From Planctomycetota bacterium (GTDB taxonomy: Bacteria > Planctomycetota > Phycisphaerae > SM23-33): a stretch of DNA of 35,206 nt. Every line of letters begins with the position of its first letter. Positions within the stretch are counted from its first letter, which is position 1. The notes beneath the pieces were generated by a model. The model ran no database searches. It had not been told where the DNA came from and worked only from the letters and a program-made list of their open reading frames with translations. This document shows positions 23,848 through 31,516 of the stretch, in pieces. The stretch covers positions 1 to 35,206 of the forward strand of contig JAKPKY010000081.1 of assembly GCA_029553505.1 (NCBI GenBank). The letters are read 5' to 3'. Position numbers and translations under genes: made by a program.

Positions 23848-24405
23848 TCAATCGTTCTGGGGCTTCGGATACCGCATCTCGATCCAGTTGGCCCAGGCCT
23901 TCGCGAGCCCCTCGGCCTTCTTGGCGACGCCCTTGTTCACCCGCTCGGTCGTCCGCCCGATGCAATTGGCCACGCCGAGGACCTTGCCGGTGTCCTTGTC
24001 CACCAGTTCGGTGCGGCAGATGATTTCCTCCAGCGGGCCCAGGACCATCCCGAGCATCCCTTCGTCTTCGTAGTGGATGATCGTGCCCCGGATGATCAGC
24101 GTCTTTCCGGTCGGGGCGTTGACGATCTTCTTCTTGGCCAGTTGCTTCTCGAACTGGTCCGGCACCATGGCCAGGAGTTGGTCGGGGTACTTCCCCGAGA
24201 TGTCGTCGGTGACTTTTCCGATCTCGAAGTGCGTGTACCGTCCGAGAGGGCGATCGTTGTCCGCTTCGATGGCGGGCTGGATCTCCGCGACGATTCCGTC
24301 GGCCCCCGTCACGCCGCCGTAGGCTTCCTTGGCAGCCGTCATGCATCCCGGCGCGAGGATCGACACTCCCACCAGCAGGATCAGCATCAGCAATGCACGT
24401 GTCAT
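23848..24405 (-). CDS. Lipoprotein of unknown function (DUF4410-like in appearance)
   Basis: A 185-residue protein with a lipoprotein signal peptide ending LAPGC (Cys21). The middle has THFEIGKVTDDISGKYPDQLLAMVPDQFEKQLAKKKIV followed by GKTLIIRGTIIHYEDEGMLGMVLGPLEEIICRTELVDKDTGKVLGVANCIGRT. A strand carrying 'G.i..y..G' followed by 'r.elvD..tGkvl' resembles the DUF4410 family of envelope lipoproteins with unknown role; this is by eye only. The ATG at 24405 has GGGAG upstream. It follows the large membrane-protein gene on the same strand with a 65-bp gap, so they may share a transcript. The ending KPQND is polar. Confidence 0.75.
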   Translation of the reverse strand: MTRALLMLILLVGVSILAPGCMTAAKEAYGGVTGADGIVAEIQPAIEADNDRPLGRYTHFEIGKVTDDISGKYPDQLLAMVPDQFEKQLAKKKIVNAPTGKTLIIRGTIIHYEDEGMLGMVLGPLEEIICRTELVDKDTGKVLGVANCIGRTTERVNKGVAKKAEGLAKAWANWIEMRYPKPQND

Positions 24406-24470
24406 GGGTCTCCCTTTCCGTTGTTCTGCCCACAAGGACTCTGCCCGGGCGGCCGCACCGGCTGCGGGCC

Positions 24471-26144
24471 TTACCGTATTCTATAGAGCCGATAGTATTC
24501 TCCCCACCCGTTACCGTGAATTTCCTTGAGTCCGCCGGCGGCGTCCGGCGCGGAGTTGGCGTCGAAGATCGCATACCATTCCGGCACGGCAGCCAGTTCG
24601 TCGCGCGCGATCTCGGCGACGAACCGCGTGACATCCTTCGCGTCGGTTCGCAGGCGATTGTCGGGGTGGAGAAGCCTGCCTTGCAAGGCAAGCAGGCGCG
24701 ACCATTGCGGCAGGTAGGACGACCGGTGCCGGACAACGGCGTCGGCGTCCTCGCCGCAGGCGAGGATGGCCCGCCGTCCCAGCAGCCGGAAGTCCGACAG
24801 GTCGGTGATGAACACCGCCGCGAGGTCGCACCGCCGCGGGTCGGATGCCCAGTGCCCGATGGCCGCCAACTCCGCTGTCTGGAGCGCCCGGCGCTGATGC
24901 CTTCGGACCGCGCGAGGACGGTCGTTTTCGTCCATGAAGGCGGTGGCGGCCTCCATTCCCGCGTGGCGGATTACGCGGAAATTGTCCGACGGGAGCACCC
25001 ACGCCGCCAGCACCGCGGCGCAGACCCAGCGCACGGCGGCGCGATGCGTGCGAACCAGGCGGAACAGGTTGGTCAGCGCCTGCCCCAACAACACGTACAA
25101 CGGGAGCATGACCAGGCTCAGCGCGCGGATGAGGTCGATGGCCGGTGGGGGAATGTCCCGGATGCGGGCGATCAGCTGGTTCAATCCGCTGAGCCCCAGC
25201 GCCGTGACCAACCCCGCGCCGGCCAGCAGAACCCAGAAGCCCAGGTCGCGCATGCGGAATCGCTCGACGCGGGTCAGCACGGCGACGGCGGCAATCACCA
25301 GCACCCCGGCCAGCAGCAGCCAGTTCAGCAATTCGTCGAGTAACTCGGGGTAGAGAACTTCCATGCGGCGCAGCGCCTCGCGCGCGGGGGCGTATCCGAC
25401 GGCGCCGCCGCCGGGATCGATCTGCCGGCTGAGGCCCAGCAAGTAGCTCGCGTAGGGCAGCATGCCCGCGACGGCCGCCACGGCGCAACCGAGAACTGTC
25501 GCCCAGGCCAGCGGCGCAAACCGCCGTTTTGCCAGGTACACCATCGCCAGGACGATCGAAAGGTTCACGCTGCCTGAGAGATCCAGGTTGCCCATCAGCC
25601 CGATGAATCCGAACACCAGGACGATCCGCCACTGGTCGGCGTATCGCAGATAGGCCAGCACGATCAGCGGCACCATCGCGTTGAACAGGGCCGGGGGCGA
25701 GATGCTTGACAGCGCGCCGACGCCCCACATCGCGTCGCCGGGGGAGTAAATGATCGTGGCGCTGAGGATCGAAACGAAAACCGAGATCGACCAACTGCGG
25801 CACTGGCGGTGGAGCAGGGCATACATGCCGCACAGGTAGATCATCACGACGATTCCGCAGATTGCCCGGAAGGGCAGCGATGGGTCGCGGTACCCCGTCG
25901 GCACGAGCACCATCTCGAGCAGGCTCTGGAACGCGGGCGATTCCGTCCGCCAGACCTCGCTGGACCCCACCAGCGGATCGTGCGCGTACAGGGCGGGCTG
26001 GTGGCGCTTCAGCGCGGTCGCGGCCAGCCGCACCTGGAGGTCGCTGAGGCGATCGTCGCGCATGGCGAGGAACCCGCTGCCCGCCGCGTAGGCTGCCAGC
26101 AGCATCACCGCCAGGAGATGCCGACTGCGTGGGATCGGCCGCAT
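24471..26144 (-). CDS. Large polytopic membrane protein with soluble C-terminal domain
   Basis: A 557-residue protein with an N-terminal membrane segment (9-27), then about nine more hydrophobic segments up to about residue 395 and a soluble C-terminal part of about 150 residues (AATAFMDENDRPRAVRRHQRRAL ... GWGEYYRLYRIR). The lumenal loop between the first segments holds SDLQVRLAATALKRHQPALYAHDPLVG. This layout resembles polytopic glycosyltransferase or oligosaccharide-processing proteins, but I recognise no signature residues, so function is left open. The ATG at 26144 was chosen because the signal-like segment begins there. It is divergent from tilS, sharing a 76-bp region. A palindrome at 24674-24697 is within the coding part. 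Confidence 0.8.
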   Translation of the reverse strand: MRPIPRSRHLLAVMLLAAYAAGSGFLAMRDDRLSDLQVRLAATALKRHQPALYAHDPLVGSSEVWRTESPAFQSLLEMVLVPTGYRDPSLPFRAICGIVVMIYLCGMYALLHRQCRSWSISVFVSILSATIIYSPGDAMWGVGALSSISPPALFNAMVPLIVLAYLRYADQWRIVLVFGFIGLMGNLDLSGSVNLSIVLAMVYLAKRRFAPLAWATVLGCAVAAVAGMLPYASYLLGLSRQIDPGGGAVGYAPAREALRRMEVLYPELLDELLNWLLLAGVLVIAAVAVLTRVERFRMRDLGFWVLLAGAGLVTALGLSGLNQLIARIRDIPPPAIDLIRALSLVMLPLYVLLGQALTNLFRLVRTHRAAVRWVCAAVLAAWVLPSDNFRVIRHAGMEAATAFMDENDRPRAVRRHQRRALQTAELAAIGHWASDPRRCDLAAVFITDLSDFRLLGRRAILACGEDADAVVRHRSSYLPQWSRLLALQGRLLHPDNRLRTDAKDVTRFVAEIARDELAAVPEWYAIFDANSAPDAAGGLKEIHGNGWGEYYRLYRIR

Positions 26145-26154
26145 GAGTTCCGTT

Positions 26155-26184
26155 TTCCAGAAAGGACCGGCCTGATAGTATAAT
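26155..26184 (+). promoter_or_regulatory. Promoter for tilS
   Basis: TTCCAG, 18-bp spacer, perfect TATAAT at 26179-26184, giving a start near 26191 and a leader of about 30 nt. The -35 is weak. Confidence 0.5.
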
Positions 26185-26220
26185 GCGGCGCGTCGGGCTG
26201 CAACGCGCAGCAGGACGGTT

Positions 26221-27681
26221 ATGAATTCTCTTCCGGACGCACAGGGCGGGTCGTTCGCACAACGCGTCGGGGCGAACCTCGACGCGCGGGGGCTGCTCGC
26301 GCCGGGCGAGACGGTCCTGCTGGCGGTTTCCGGCGGGGCCGACAGCGTGGCGATGCTGGAGGTCATGGCGGAACTGGCACGGCAGGGGGAGCGGGAGTAT
26401 CGCCTGGCCGTGGCGCACCTGAACCATCTCCTGCGCGACGACGCGGGGGACGACGAATCCTTTGTGCGGTCATTGGCCGAGGCCTGCGGTTTGGAGTGCC
26501 TCACCGAGCGCCGCGACGTGGCCGCCGAAGCCCGGAAACGCGGCGAGAGCATCGAGCAAGCCGGGCGGCGCGCGCGCTATGAATTTTTCCTTTCCGCTGC
26601 CCGCAAGATCGGCGCGGGCGCGGTGGCCACCGCCCACCACGCCGACGACAACGTCGAGACGATCCTCCACCGCATCGTCCGCGGCACGCACCTGCGGGGC
26701 CTGGCGGGAATCCCCGCCGTCCGCGGGCTGGGCGGTTCCGACGTCCGCCTGGTCCGCCCCTTGCTGGAAATCACCCGCGCCGAGATCGAGGCGTTCCTCC
26801 GCGCCCGCAACGTCGCCTGGCGGCACGACTCCACCAACGCCGACACGCTCTACCGGCGAAATTTCATCCGCAACGAACTGCTCCCGCTGCTGCGCGGAAA
26901 ACTCAACGCCCGCGCGGACGACGCGCTGCTGCGCCTTTCCGCCGCGGCGGCGGAGGCAGAGGAATTCCTCGCCGCGCGGGCCGGGGAACTGCTGTCCAAG
27001 GCATGGCGCGCCACCGGGCCGACAGCGGGCGAACTCGACCTTGCCGCCCTGGGCGACGCGCCGCCCATCCTTCGCCGCTACGTCGTCCGCGGCGCCTTGG
27101 AACGCGTGGGCGCGCCCCTGCGGATGATCGGAGCCGAACGCCTGATGCAATTGGACGAGTTGGCGGCGCCGGGCGGAGCGCCGTCAGCCATCACGCTGCC
27201 GGGCGGATTCCGGGTCCGGCGAGTAGGCGAATCGCTGCGGATCGAGCCCGTCTCCGACGCCTCTGCGGCCGAGACATTGACAGCCGTAACGCTCTGCGTC
27301 CCCGGCGTCGCCGAGTTGGGCGACGGAAGAAGCGTCGTCTGCGAGGTCGAACCGTTCGACGCCGAAGCCTTCCGCCGGCACTGCCTGCATCGGACCGACG
27401 GCGAAGAATTGCTCGACGCGGACGCGATTCGCGGCCGGCTGCTCGCGCGGGGCCGGCGGCGGGGCGACGCGTTCGTGCCCCTGGGCTGTCCCGGGCGGCA
27501 GACCGTCAGCGACTTTCTCACGAATGCCAAGCTGCCACGGGCCCGGCGCAACCGCGCGGTGTGCATCTGCGACGAGACAGGCGTGGTCTGGCTGGCCCCG
27601 CTGCGGATCGACGACCGCGTCAAGGTGACCGCCGCCACCCGGCGCGTGCTGCGCCTCAGGCTGGAAGAGCCCGAGGACTGA
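26221..27681 (+). CDS. tilS: tRNA(Ile)-lysidine synthase
   Basis: Modifies C34 of the CAU-anticodon tRNA-Ile to lysidine, so that the tRNA reads AUA instead of AUG. The 486-residue protein has the N-type ATP-pyrophosphatase P-loop SGGADS (37-42), AHLNHLLR with the conserved H, the ARYEFF segment, TAHHADDNVET and RGTHLRGLAGIP. The C-terminal part includes RGDAFVPLGCPGRQTVSDFLTNAKLPRARR, the usual TilS C-terminal tRNA-binding motif. Length is normal for the longer bacterial form. The ATG at 26221 fits the family start. The mlaE gene follows 84 bp downstream on the same strand. Confidence 0.95.
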   Translation: MNSLPDAQGGSFAQRVGANLDARGLLAPGETVLLAVSGGADSVAMLEVMAELARQGEREYRLAVAHLNHLLRDDAGDDESFVRSLAEACGLECLTERRDVAAEARKRGESIEQAGRRARYEFFLSAARKIGAGAVATAHHADDNVETILHRIVRGTHLRGLAGIPAVRGLGGSDVRLVRPLLEITRAEIEAFLRARNVAWRHDSTNADTLYRRNFIRNELLPLLRGKLNARADDALLRLSAAAAEAEEFLAARAGELLSKAWRATGPTAGELDLAALGDAPPILRRYVVRGALERVGAPLRMIGAERLMQLDELAAPGGAPSAITLPGGFRVRRVGESLRIEPVSDASAAETLTAVTLCVPGVAELGDGRSVVCEVEPFDAEAFRRHCLHRTDGEELLDADAIRGRLLARGRRRGDAFVPLGCPGRQTVSDFLTNAKLPRARRNRAVCICDETGVVWLAPLRIDDRVKVTAATRRVLRLRLEEPED

Positions 27682-27765
27682 CGACCGCCCGGTCCGGTGC
27701 GAACCGCGCTGCCGTCTTGACCGGAACGCCGCGGCGAAGTACATACAAGGGCGAGGACGTGGCGC

Positions 27766-28578
27766 ATGAACTGGATCGCCGGCATCGGGGCCGTGACCGT
27801 CAACCGCATCAGCGCGTTCGGCGACTTCTGCCGCTTTTGCGGGCGGACGCTCTCGTTCCTGTACGAGGGGCTCACCCGTTGGAAGAATCTCCAGCGCCTG
27901 TTCCCGCAGTTCTTCATCGTGGGCACCGAGAGCGTTCCGGTGGTGATGATCACCGGCGCGTTCGTGGGCATGGTGCTTTCGGTGCAGACGGTGATGCAGT
28001 TCAAGGGGATCGGGCGCGACGACCTGCTGGGCAGCGTGCTGATCCTGTCGGTGCTTCGCGAGCTGGGCCCGGTGCTGGCGGGCGTGATGCTCGCCGGGCG
28101 CGTGGGCGGAGGCCTGACCGCCGAACTGGGAACCATGCGGGTGACCGAGCAGATCGACGCGCTGCGGGCCATGGGCGCCGACCCGGTGCGCGTGCTCGTC
28201 GTGCCGCGGTTCCTCGCCTGCGTGCTGCTGATCCCGGTGCTGGTGATGTACGCCGACTTCATGGGCGTGCTGGGCGGATACGTCGTCAGCGTGTTCATCT
28301 ACGGAGTCAGCAGCGCGTCGTTCTTCCGCCAGGCGCACCTGCTGGGGTACTTCGACATCTTCTACGGGCCGCTCAAGAGCGTCTTCTTCGGGGCCGTCAT
28401 GAGCCTGATCTGCTGCTACAAGGGGTTCCGCTGCCGTCCCGGGGCCGCCGGCGTGGGGCGGGCGTGCACCGAGAGCTTCGTCGCCAGCAGCATGGCCATC
28501 CTCGCGTTGAACTTCTTCCTGGGGATGCTGCTGAACTCCATCTACGCATTCCTGTATGGTTCGCGGCAGTTCGTCTGA
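27766..28578 (+). CDS. mlaE: MlaE-family lipid ABC transporter permease
   Basis: Inner-membrane permease of 270 residues with about six membrane segments. Family hallmarks are ITGAFVGMVLSVQTVMQFKGIG, LRELGPVLAGVMLAGRVGGGLTAELGTMRVTEQIDALRAMGADP (the coupling region to MlaF) and VPRFLACVLLIPVLVMYADFMGVLGGYVV. MlaE with MlaF (ATPase) and MlaD (binding protein) moves phospholipids or sterols between membranes. The partners are not in this window: the next gene is a DUF962 protein 24 bp on, and then a kinase on the other strand. GAGG lies 9 bp before the ATG. Confidence 0.93.
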   Translation: MNWIAGIGAVTVNRISAFGDFCRFCGRTLSFLYEGLTRWKNLQRLFPQFFIVGTESVPVVMITGAFVGMVLSVQTVMQFKGIGRDDLLGSVLILSVLRELGPVLAGVMLAGRVGGGLTAELGTMRVTEQIDALRAMGADPVRVLVVPRFLACVLLIPVLVMYADFMGVLGGYVVSVFIYGVSSASFFRQAHLLGYFDIFYGPLKSVFFGAVMSLICCYKGFRCRPGAAGVGRACTESFVASSMAILALNFFLGMLLNSIYAFLYGSRQFV

Positions 28579-28602
28579 CGCGAACCGCGAGGGCTCCGTT
28601 CG

Positions 28603-28842
28603 GTGAAAGCGATCGACAACTGGTTCAAGCGGCACCGCAATCCCACGAGTTTCTGGCTGCACATGGTCGGAATCCCGGCGTGTTTCGTCGCGGCGCCGGC
28701 GGCGCTGCTGCTGAAACAGTGGTGGACGGCGCTGGCCTTGTTCGTGGGGGGATACGCGATGCAGTTCCTCGGGCACCTGGTCGAGGGCAACCGCTCGGGG
28801 GAGGAGATGCTCCTGCGACGGCTGCTGGGCAGGCGGAAGTAG
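28603..28842 (+). CDS. DUF962/Mpo1-like small membrane protein
   Basis: A 79-residue protein with two membrane segments: about 17-37 (FWLHMVGIPACFVAAPAALL) and about 40-60 (WWTALALFVGGYAMQFLGHL). The sequence H-x-x-GIP and Q-F-x-GH-x-x-E (QFLGHLVEGN) are the conserved His-containing motifs of the DUF962 family. The yeast member Mpo1 is a dioxygenase in fatty-acid alpha-oxidation with histidine-bound iron (established knowledge for Mpo1, not shown for short bacterial forms). The start is GTG at 28603, 24 bp after mlaE, suggesting co-transcription. It ends 10 bp before the oppositely oriented kinase gene. Confidence 0.8.
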   Translation: MKAIDNWFKRHRNPTSFWLHMVGIPACFVAAPAALLLKQWWTALALFVGGYAMQFLGHLVEGNRSGEEMLLRRLLGRRK

Positions 28843-28852
28843 CGCCAGACGG

Positions 28853-30490
28853 TCAGGAGGATTTTTCGGGCGGCGCCTCGCGGGGCCGCGCCCTTTCACC
28901 GTTGGAGTCGGGCTCGATCGGCAGTGTGAGGGTGAACACCGCTCCATGCCCCGGCGAGCTGCGCAGCGAAAGGCGACCGCCGATCAGGACGGCCAGCTCG
29001 CGGGAGATCGCCAACCCCAGGCCCGTTCCGCCGCTCTCCTTCGTCAGCGACCGCTCGCCCTGGTAGAACTTCTCGAAGATCCGCTGCTGGTCCGCCTCGG
29101 GAATGCCCGGGCCGGTATCGGCGACGGAGACGGCGACTTCCCTCGCTTCCCCGCCGTTTCCGCCCGCGCCGGCCGTCGAAGCCGAGAGCGTCACCTTGCC
29201 CCCGGAAGGGGTGAACTTCACCGCGTTGGACAGCAGGTTATAAAGGATCTGCTGGAGCTTGCCCGCGTCGGTGACGATGATCGGAAGGTCGGGGGCGATC
29301 TCGCCTTCCAGCGCGAGTTGCTTCTTGTCCGCCAGCGGCTGCATCAGCGCCAGCAGCGTCTGGCAGGCGTCGGCGACGGACACCTTGTCGAAGCGCACTT
29401 CGGCCCTTCCGGCCTCGATCTTCGCCAAGTCGAGAAGGTCGTTAATCATCGCCAGCAGGCTGCGGGCCGAGGCGGCGATGTTCTGCCCGTACCGGCGGAC
29501 CCGCTCGTCGGACGCGCCGGCGACCAGGTCGGAAAACCCCAGGATGCTGTTGAGCGGCGTGCGCAGTTCGTGCGAGACGTTCGCGAGGAACTCCGTCTTC
29601 ACCTGGTTGGCCTGAAATAAGGCCACGTTCGCCTCGGCCAGCTCGTTGAGCTTCAGGTCCAGCGCGCGGTTGGCGGAGCGCAGCTTCTCGTGCTGGGCGC
29701 CGATGGCCTCGAGCATCTCGTTGAAACTCTCGCCAAGTCGCTGGAGCTCGTCCTGGGTCCGGATGCTGCTTCGGACCGCCAGGTCGCCCTCGGCCACCTT
29801 GTCGGCCATGTCGCGCAGTTTGCGGACCGGCCGGAGAATCAGTCGCTGCGTGATGATGGCGAAGCTGATGATCGCCAGCAGGCCCGCGAGGATTCCGCCG
29901 ATGACAAACGTGCCGCGCGTCCACCAGATCAGCGGCCCGCTGGCGAGCGAGCCGGGCAGGGCGACGTCGATCACGCCCACCAGTTGCCCGCTGGAATACT
30001 GGAACTTGGGATCCTGCGCCTGGTTGTGGCATCGCGCGCAGCCGGCATCGACGCGGACCGGCAGGAAACACCGGTAGACCGTTTGGTTGTCCTCCTCGGT
30101 TCGGATGATGGCGGGGCTGTCCTGGTCGGGGTTCTGCACGAACATCCGCAGCGCCTGCCGGGCGGGCGGGGTCAGCAGCGCGTCCATCTTCTTGAGGTTG
30201 GGGTCCAGCTTGATGAACAGCGGTCCCTTGCGCCCTTCGGAGCGGGCGCCGAGCGTGTAGAGGTTGGCCACCTCGCTGGAAGCGTCCGGATTTCCCGGAT
30301 GGTCGCGGATCCACTCGTTGAGCCGCAGGCGCGTCAGTTCCGCAGCCGCCGGCTGGAGACCCTGCTCCGCCAGCAGCTCCATGAAATACCACGGCACGAT
30401 CAGCGCCGCGGCGATGATCGCCAGCACCGCCGCGCCGAACACCAGGCGCAACTTGCTGGCCAGCGAGATTTTCACGAAGCTCTTGGCCAT
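28853..30490 (-). CDS. Sensor histidine kinase with periplasmic c-type haem motif
   Basis: A 545-residue membrane kinase. An N-terminal membrane segment (16-35) and a second at about 187-212 bound a periplasmic sensor domain that contains C151-A-R-C154-H155, a CxxCH covalent haem-attachment site. The surroundings (TVYRCFLPVRVDAGCARCHN ... GQLVGVIDVALP) match DUF3365/Tll0287-type haem sensor domains. A HAMP linker (LILRPVRKLRDMADKVAEGDLAVR) and coiled stretch follow, then the phosphoacceptor His307 in NVSHELRTPLNSILGF. The ATPase part has N-box NLLSNAVKFTPSGG, G1 DTGPGIPEAD, F-box FEKFYQGE and G2 GGTGLGLAISREL. It likely senses redox state or a gas such as NO, CO or O2. No response regulator is adjacent; a MerR gene lies 63 bp upstream. 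Confidence 0.93.
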   Translation of the reverse strand: MAKSFVKISLASKLRLVFGAAVLAIIAAALIVPWYFMELLAEQGLQPAAAELTRLRLNEWIRDHPGNPDASSEVANLYTLGARSEGRKGPLFIKLDPNLKKMDALLTPPARQALRMFVQNPDQDSPAIIRTEEDNQTVYRCFLPVRVDAGCARCHNQAQDPKFQYSSGQLVGVIDVALPGSLASGPLIWWTRGTFVIGGILAGLLAIISFAIITQRLILRPVRKLRDMADKVAEGDLAVRSSIRTQDELQRLGESFNEMLEAIGAQHEKLRSANRALDLKLNELAEANVALFQANQVKTEFLANVSHELRTPLNSILGFSDLVAGASDERVRRYGQNIAASARSLLAMINDLLDLAKIEAGRAEVRFDKVSVADACQTLLALMQPLADKKQLALEGEIAPDLPIIVTDAGKLQQILYNLLSNAVKFTPSGGKVTLSASTAGAGGNGGEAREVAVSVADTGPGIPEADQQRIFEKFYQGERSLTKESGGTGLGLAISRELAVLIGGRLSLRSSPGHGAVFTLTLPIEPDSNGERARPREAPPEKSS

Positions 30491-30553
30491 TGCCCGGATA
30501 TTCTATGCAAACGCCGCGCGCGATGGAAGCAGGGGCGTGCCCGGCTGGGGCGG

Positions 30554-30799
30554 TCAGCGGTCTCGCAGGTACGTCTCGCGGATCGCGCGAAGGGTGTAGC
30601 CCGATTCGTTGAGCCGGCGGATCAGGCGGATGCGTGCGACCAGCGCGTTGTCGAAAAATCGCCCGCGGTCGCCGCGACGGATCGGACGAACGAGTCCGAT
30701 GAGGATGTAATACTCGACAGTCTGCTTGCTCACCCCGGCCGCGGCTGCCGCGGCGGAGATGCGCATCAGGGATTTCCGGGAGCTTTTCGTTTCTGCCAT
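30554..30799 (-). CDS. MerR-family transcription regulator (short)
   Basis: An 81-residue DNA-binding protein with a winged helix-turn-helix: MRISAAAAAAGVSKQTVEYYILIGLVRPIRRGDRGRFFDNALVARIRLIRRLNESGYTLRAIRETYL. The tyrosine pair and arginine after the turn, and the I-x-x-I-R wing helix, are MerR hallmarks. There is no metal-binding or effector C-terminus. Candidate starts are TTG 30814, ATG 30808 and ATG 30799; the last has GAGG at 9 bp and is preferred. Direct repeats TCAAACTTT (30811-30819) and TCAAAACTTT (30836-30845) lie just upstream and might be operators. The kinase gene follows on the same strand. Confidence 0.85.
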   Translation of the reverse strand: MAETKSSRKSLMRISAAAAAAGVSKQTVEYYILIGLVRPIRRGDRGRFFDNALVARIRLIRRLNESGYTLRAIRETYLRDR

Positions 30800-30942
30800 G
30801 ACCGACATCCTCAAACTTTATCGCCCAGCGAGGGATCAAAACTTTAGCCCTCGGTCGGGGCAAGGCTTACAATAAGGCAACGGCGAGACTTCCCTCCTTC
30901 GCCCTCGCCGCGCAGGATCAAAGAAAGGGGACTGGAGCCACC

Positions 30943-31503
30943 ATGTTGGATTATCTCTCCGACCAGCCGATCGTGGCGTACGTGGCCCTGGCGTTCGCGG
31001 AACTGGCACTGGCGGCGGTGTGGTACGAGCGCCGCAGCCGCAAGGTCGCCTGGCTGCTGCTCGCGCCGCCGGTGCTGGCGGCGGGGGTGTTCGCCGTCAG
31101 CGTCCTGGTGACCACGGATCGCCAGCAGATCGTTCGCGCCTGTCGGGAGATGGCCCGCGACGTCGTCGCCAACCGCGCCGACGCGCTGAACACGTACCTG
31201 ACGGACGATTTCCTCGGCGTCTATCACGGCGCCCGACTGGACAAGCCCGGCGCGATGGCGATGGCCCTGGGCGAGAAGTCCCGCTTCCGCGTGAAGGAAA
31301 TCACCGTCAACGACTGGGAAATCGAGATCACCGGCGACCAGGCGACGGTGACGGTGGAGACGGAGATGCGCCTGGAGACGGCGGAGCTGGGCGGGGCGGC
31401 CATGAAGGTCTTCTTCTACCTCAACTGGGTCCGTCGTCCGCAGGGGTGGAAGCTCCGCTCTGCCGACGAACCCCGCATCGGCGCCGCGCGCCTGGAAGAA
31501 TGA
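30943..31503 (+). CDS. Membrane-anchored NTF2-like (SnoaL-like) protein
   Basis: A 186-residue protein with two N-terminal membrane segments (about 10-27 and 35-56), then a soluble part starting TTDRQQIVRACREMARDVVANRADALNTYLTDDFLG. That opening helix followed by a 'y.tdDF.g' turn, then beta strands (EITVNDWEIEITGDQATVTVETEMRLE and VFFYLNWVRRPQGWKLRSADE) matches the NTF2/SnoaL cone fold. Such domains bind small ligands or catalyse isomerisation, but no catalytic residues are evident here. The ATG at 30943 follows GGAG. A TACAAT box (30868-30873) with a weak -35 is a possible promoter. It is divergent from merR. Confidence 0.78.
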   Translation: MLDYLSDQPIVAYVALAFAELALAAVWYERRSRKVAWLLLAPPVLAAGVFAVSVLVTTDRQQIVRACREMARDVVANRADALNTYLTDDFLGVYHGARLDKPGAMAMALGEKSRFRVKEITVNDWEIEITGDQATVTVETEMRLETAELGGAAMKVFFYLNWVRRPQGWKLRSADEPRIGAARLEE

Positions 31504-31516
31504 GTTCGCCTGTCCG

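Noticed and set aside
24674-24697. Palindrome (GCCTGCCTTGC .. GCAAGCAGGC) resembling the hairpins of the MITE-like element
   Set aside because: It is in frame within the membrane-protein gene, encodes plausible residues and lacks the flanking arms, so it is not counted as a third copy.
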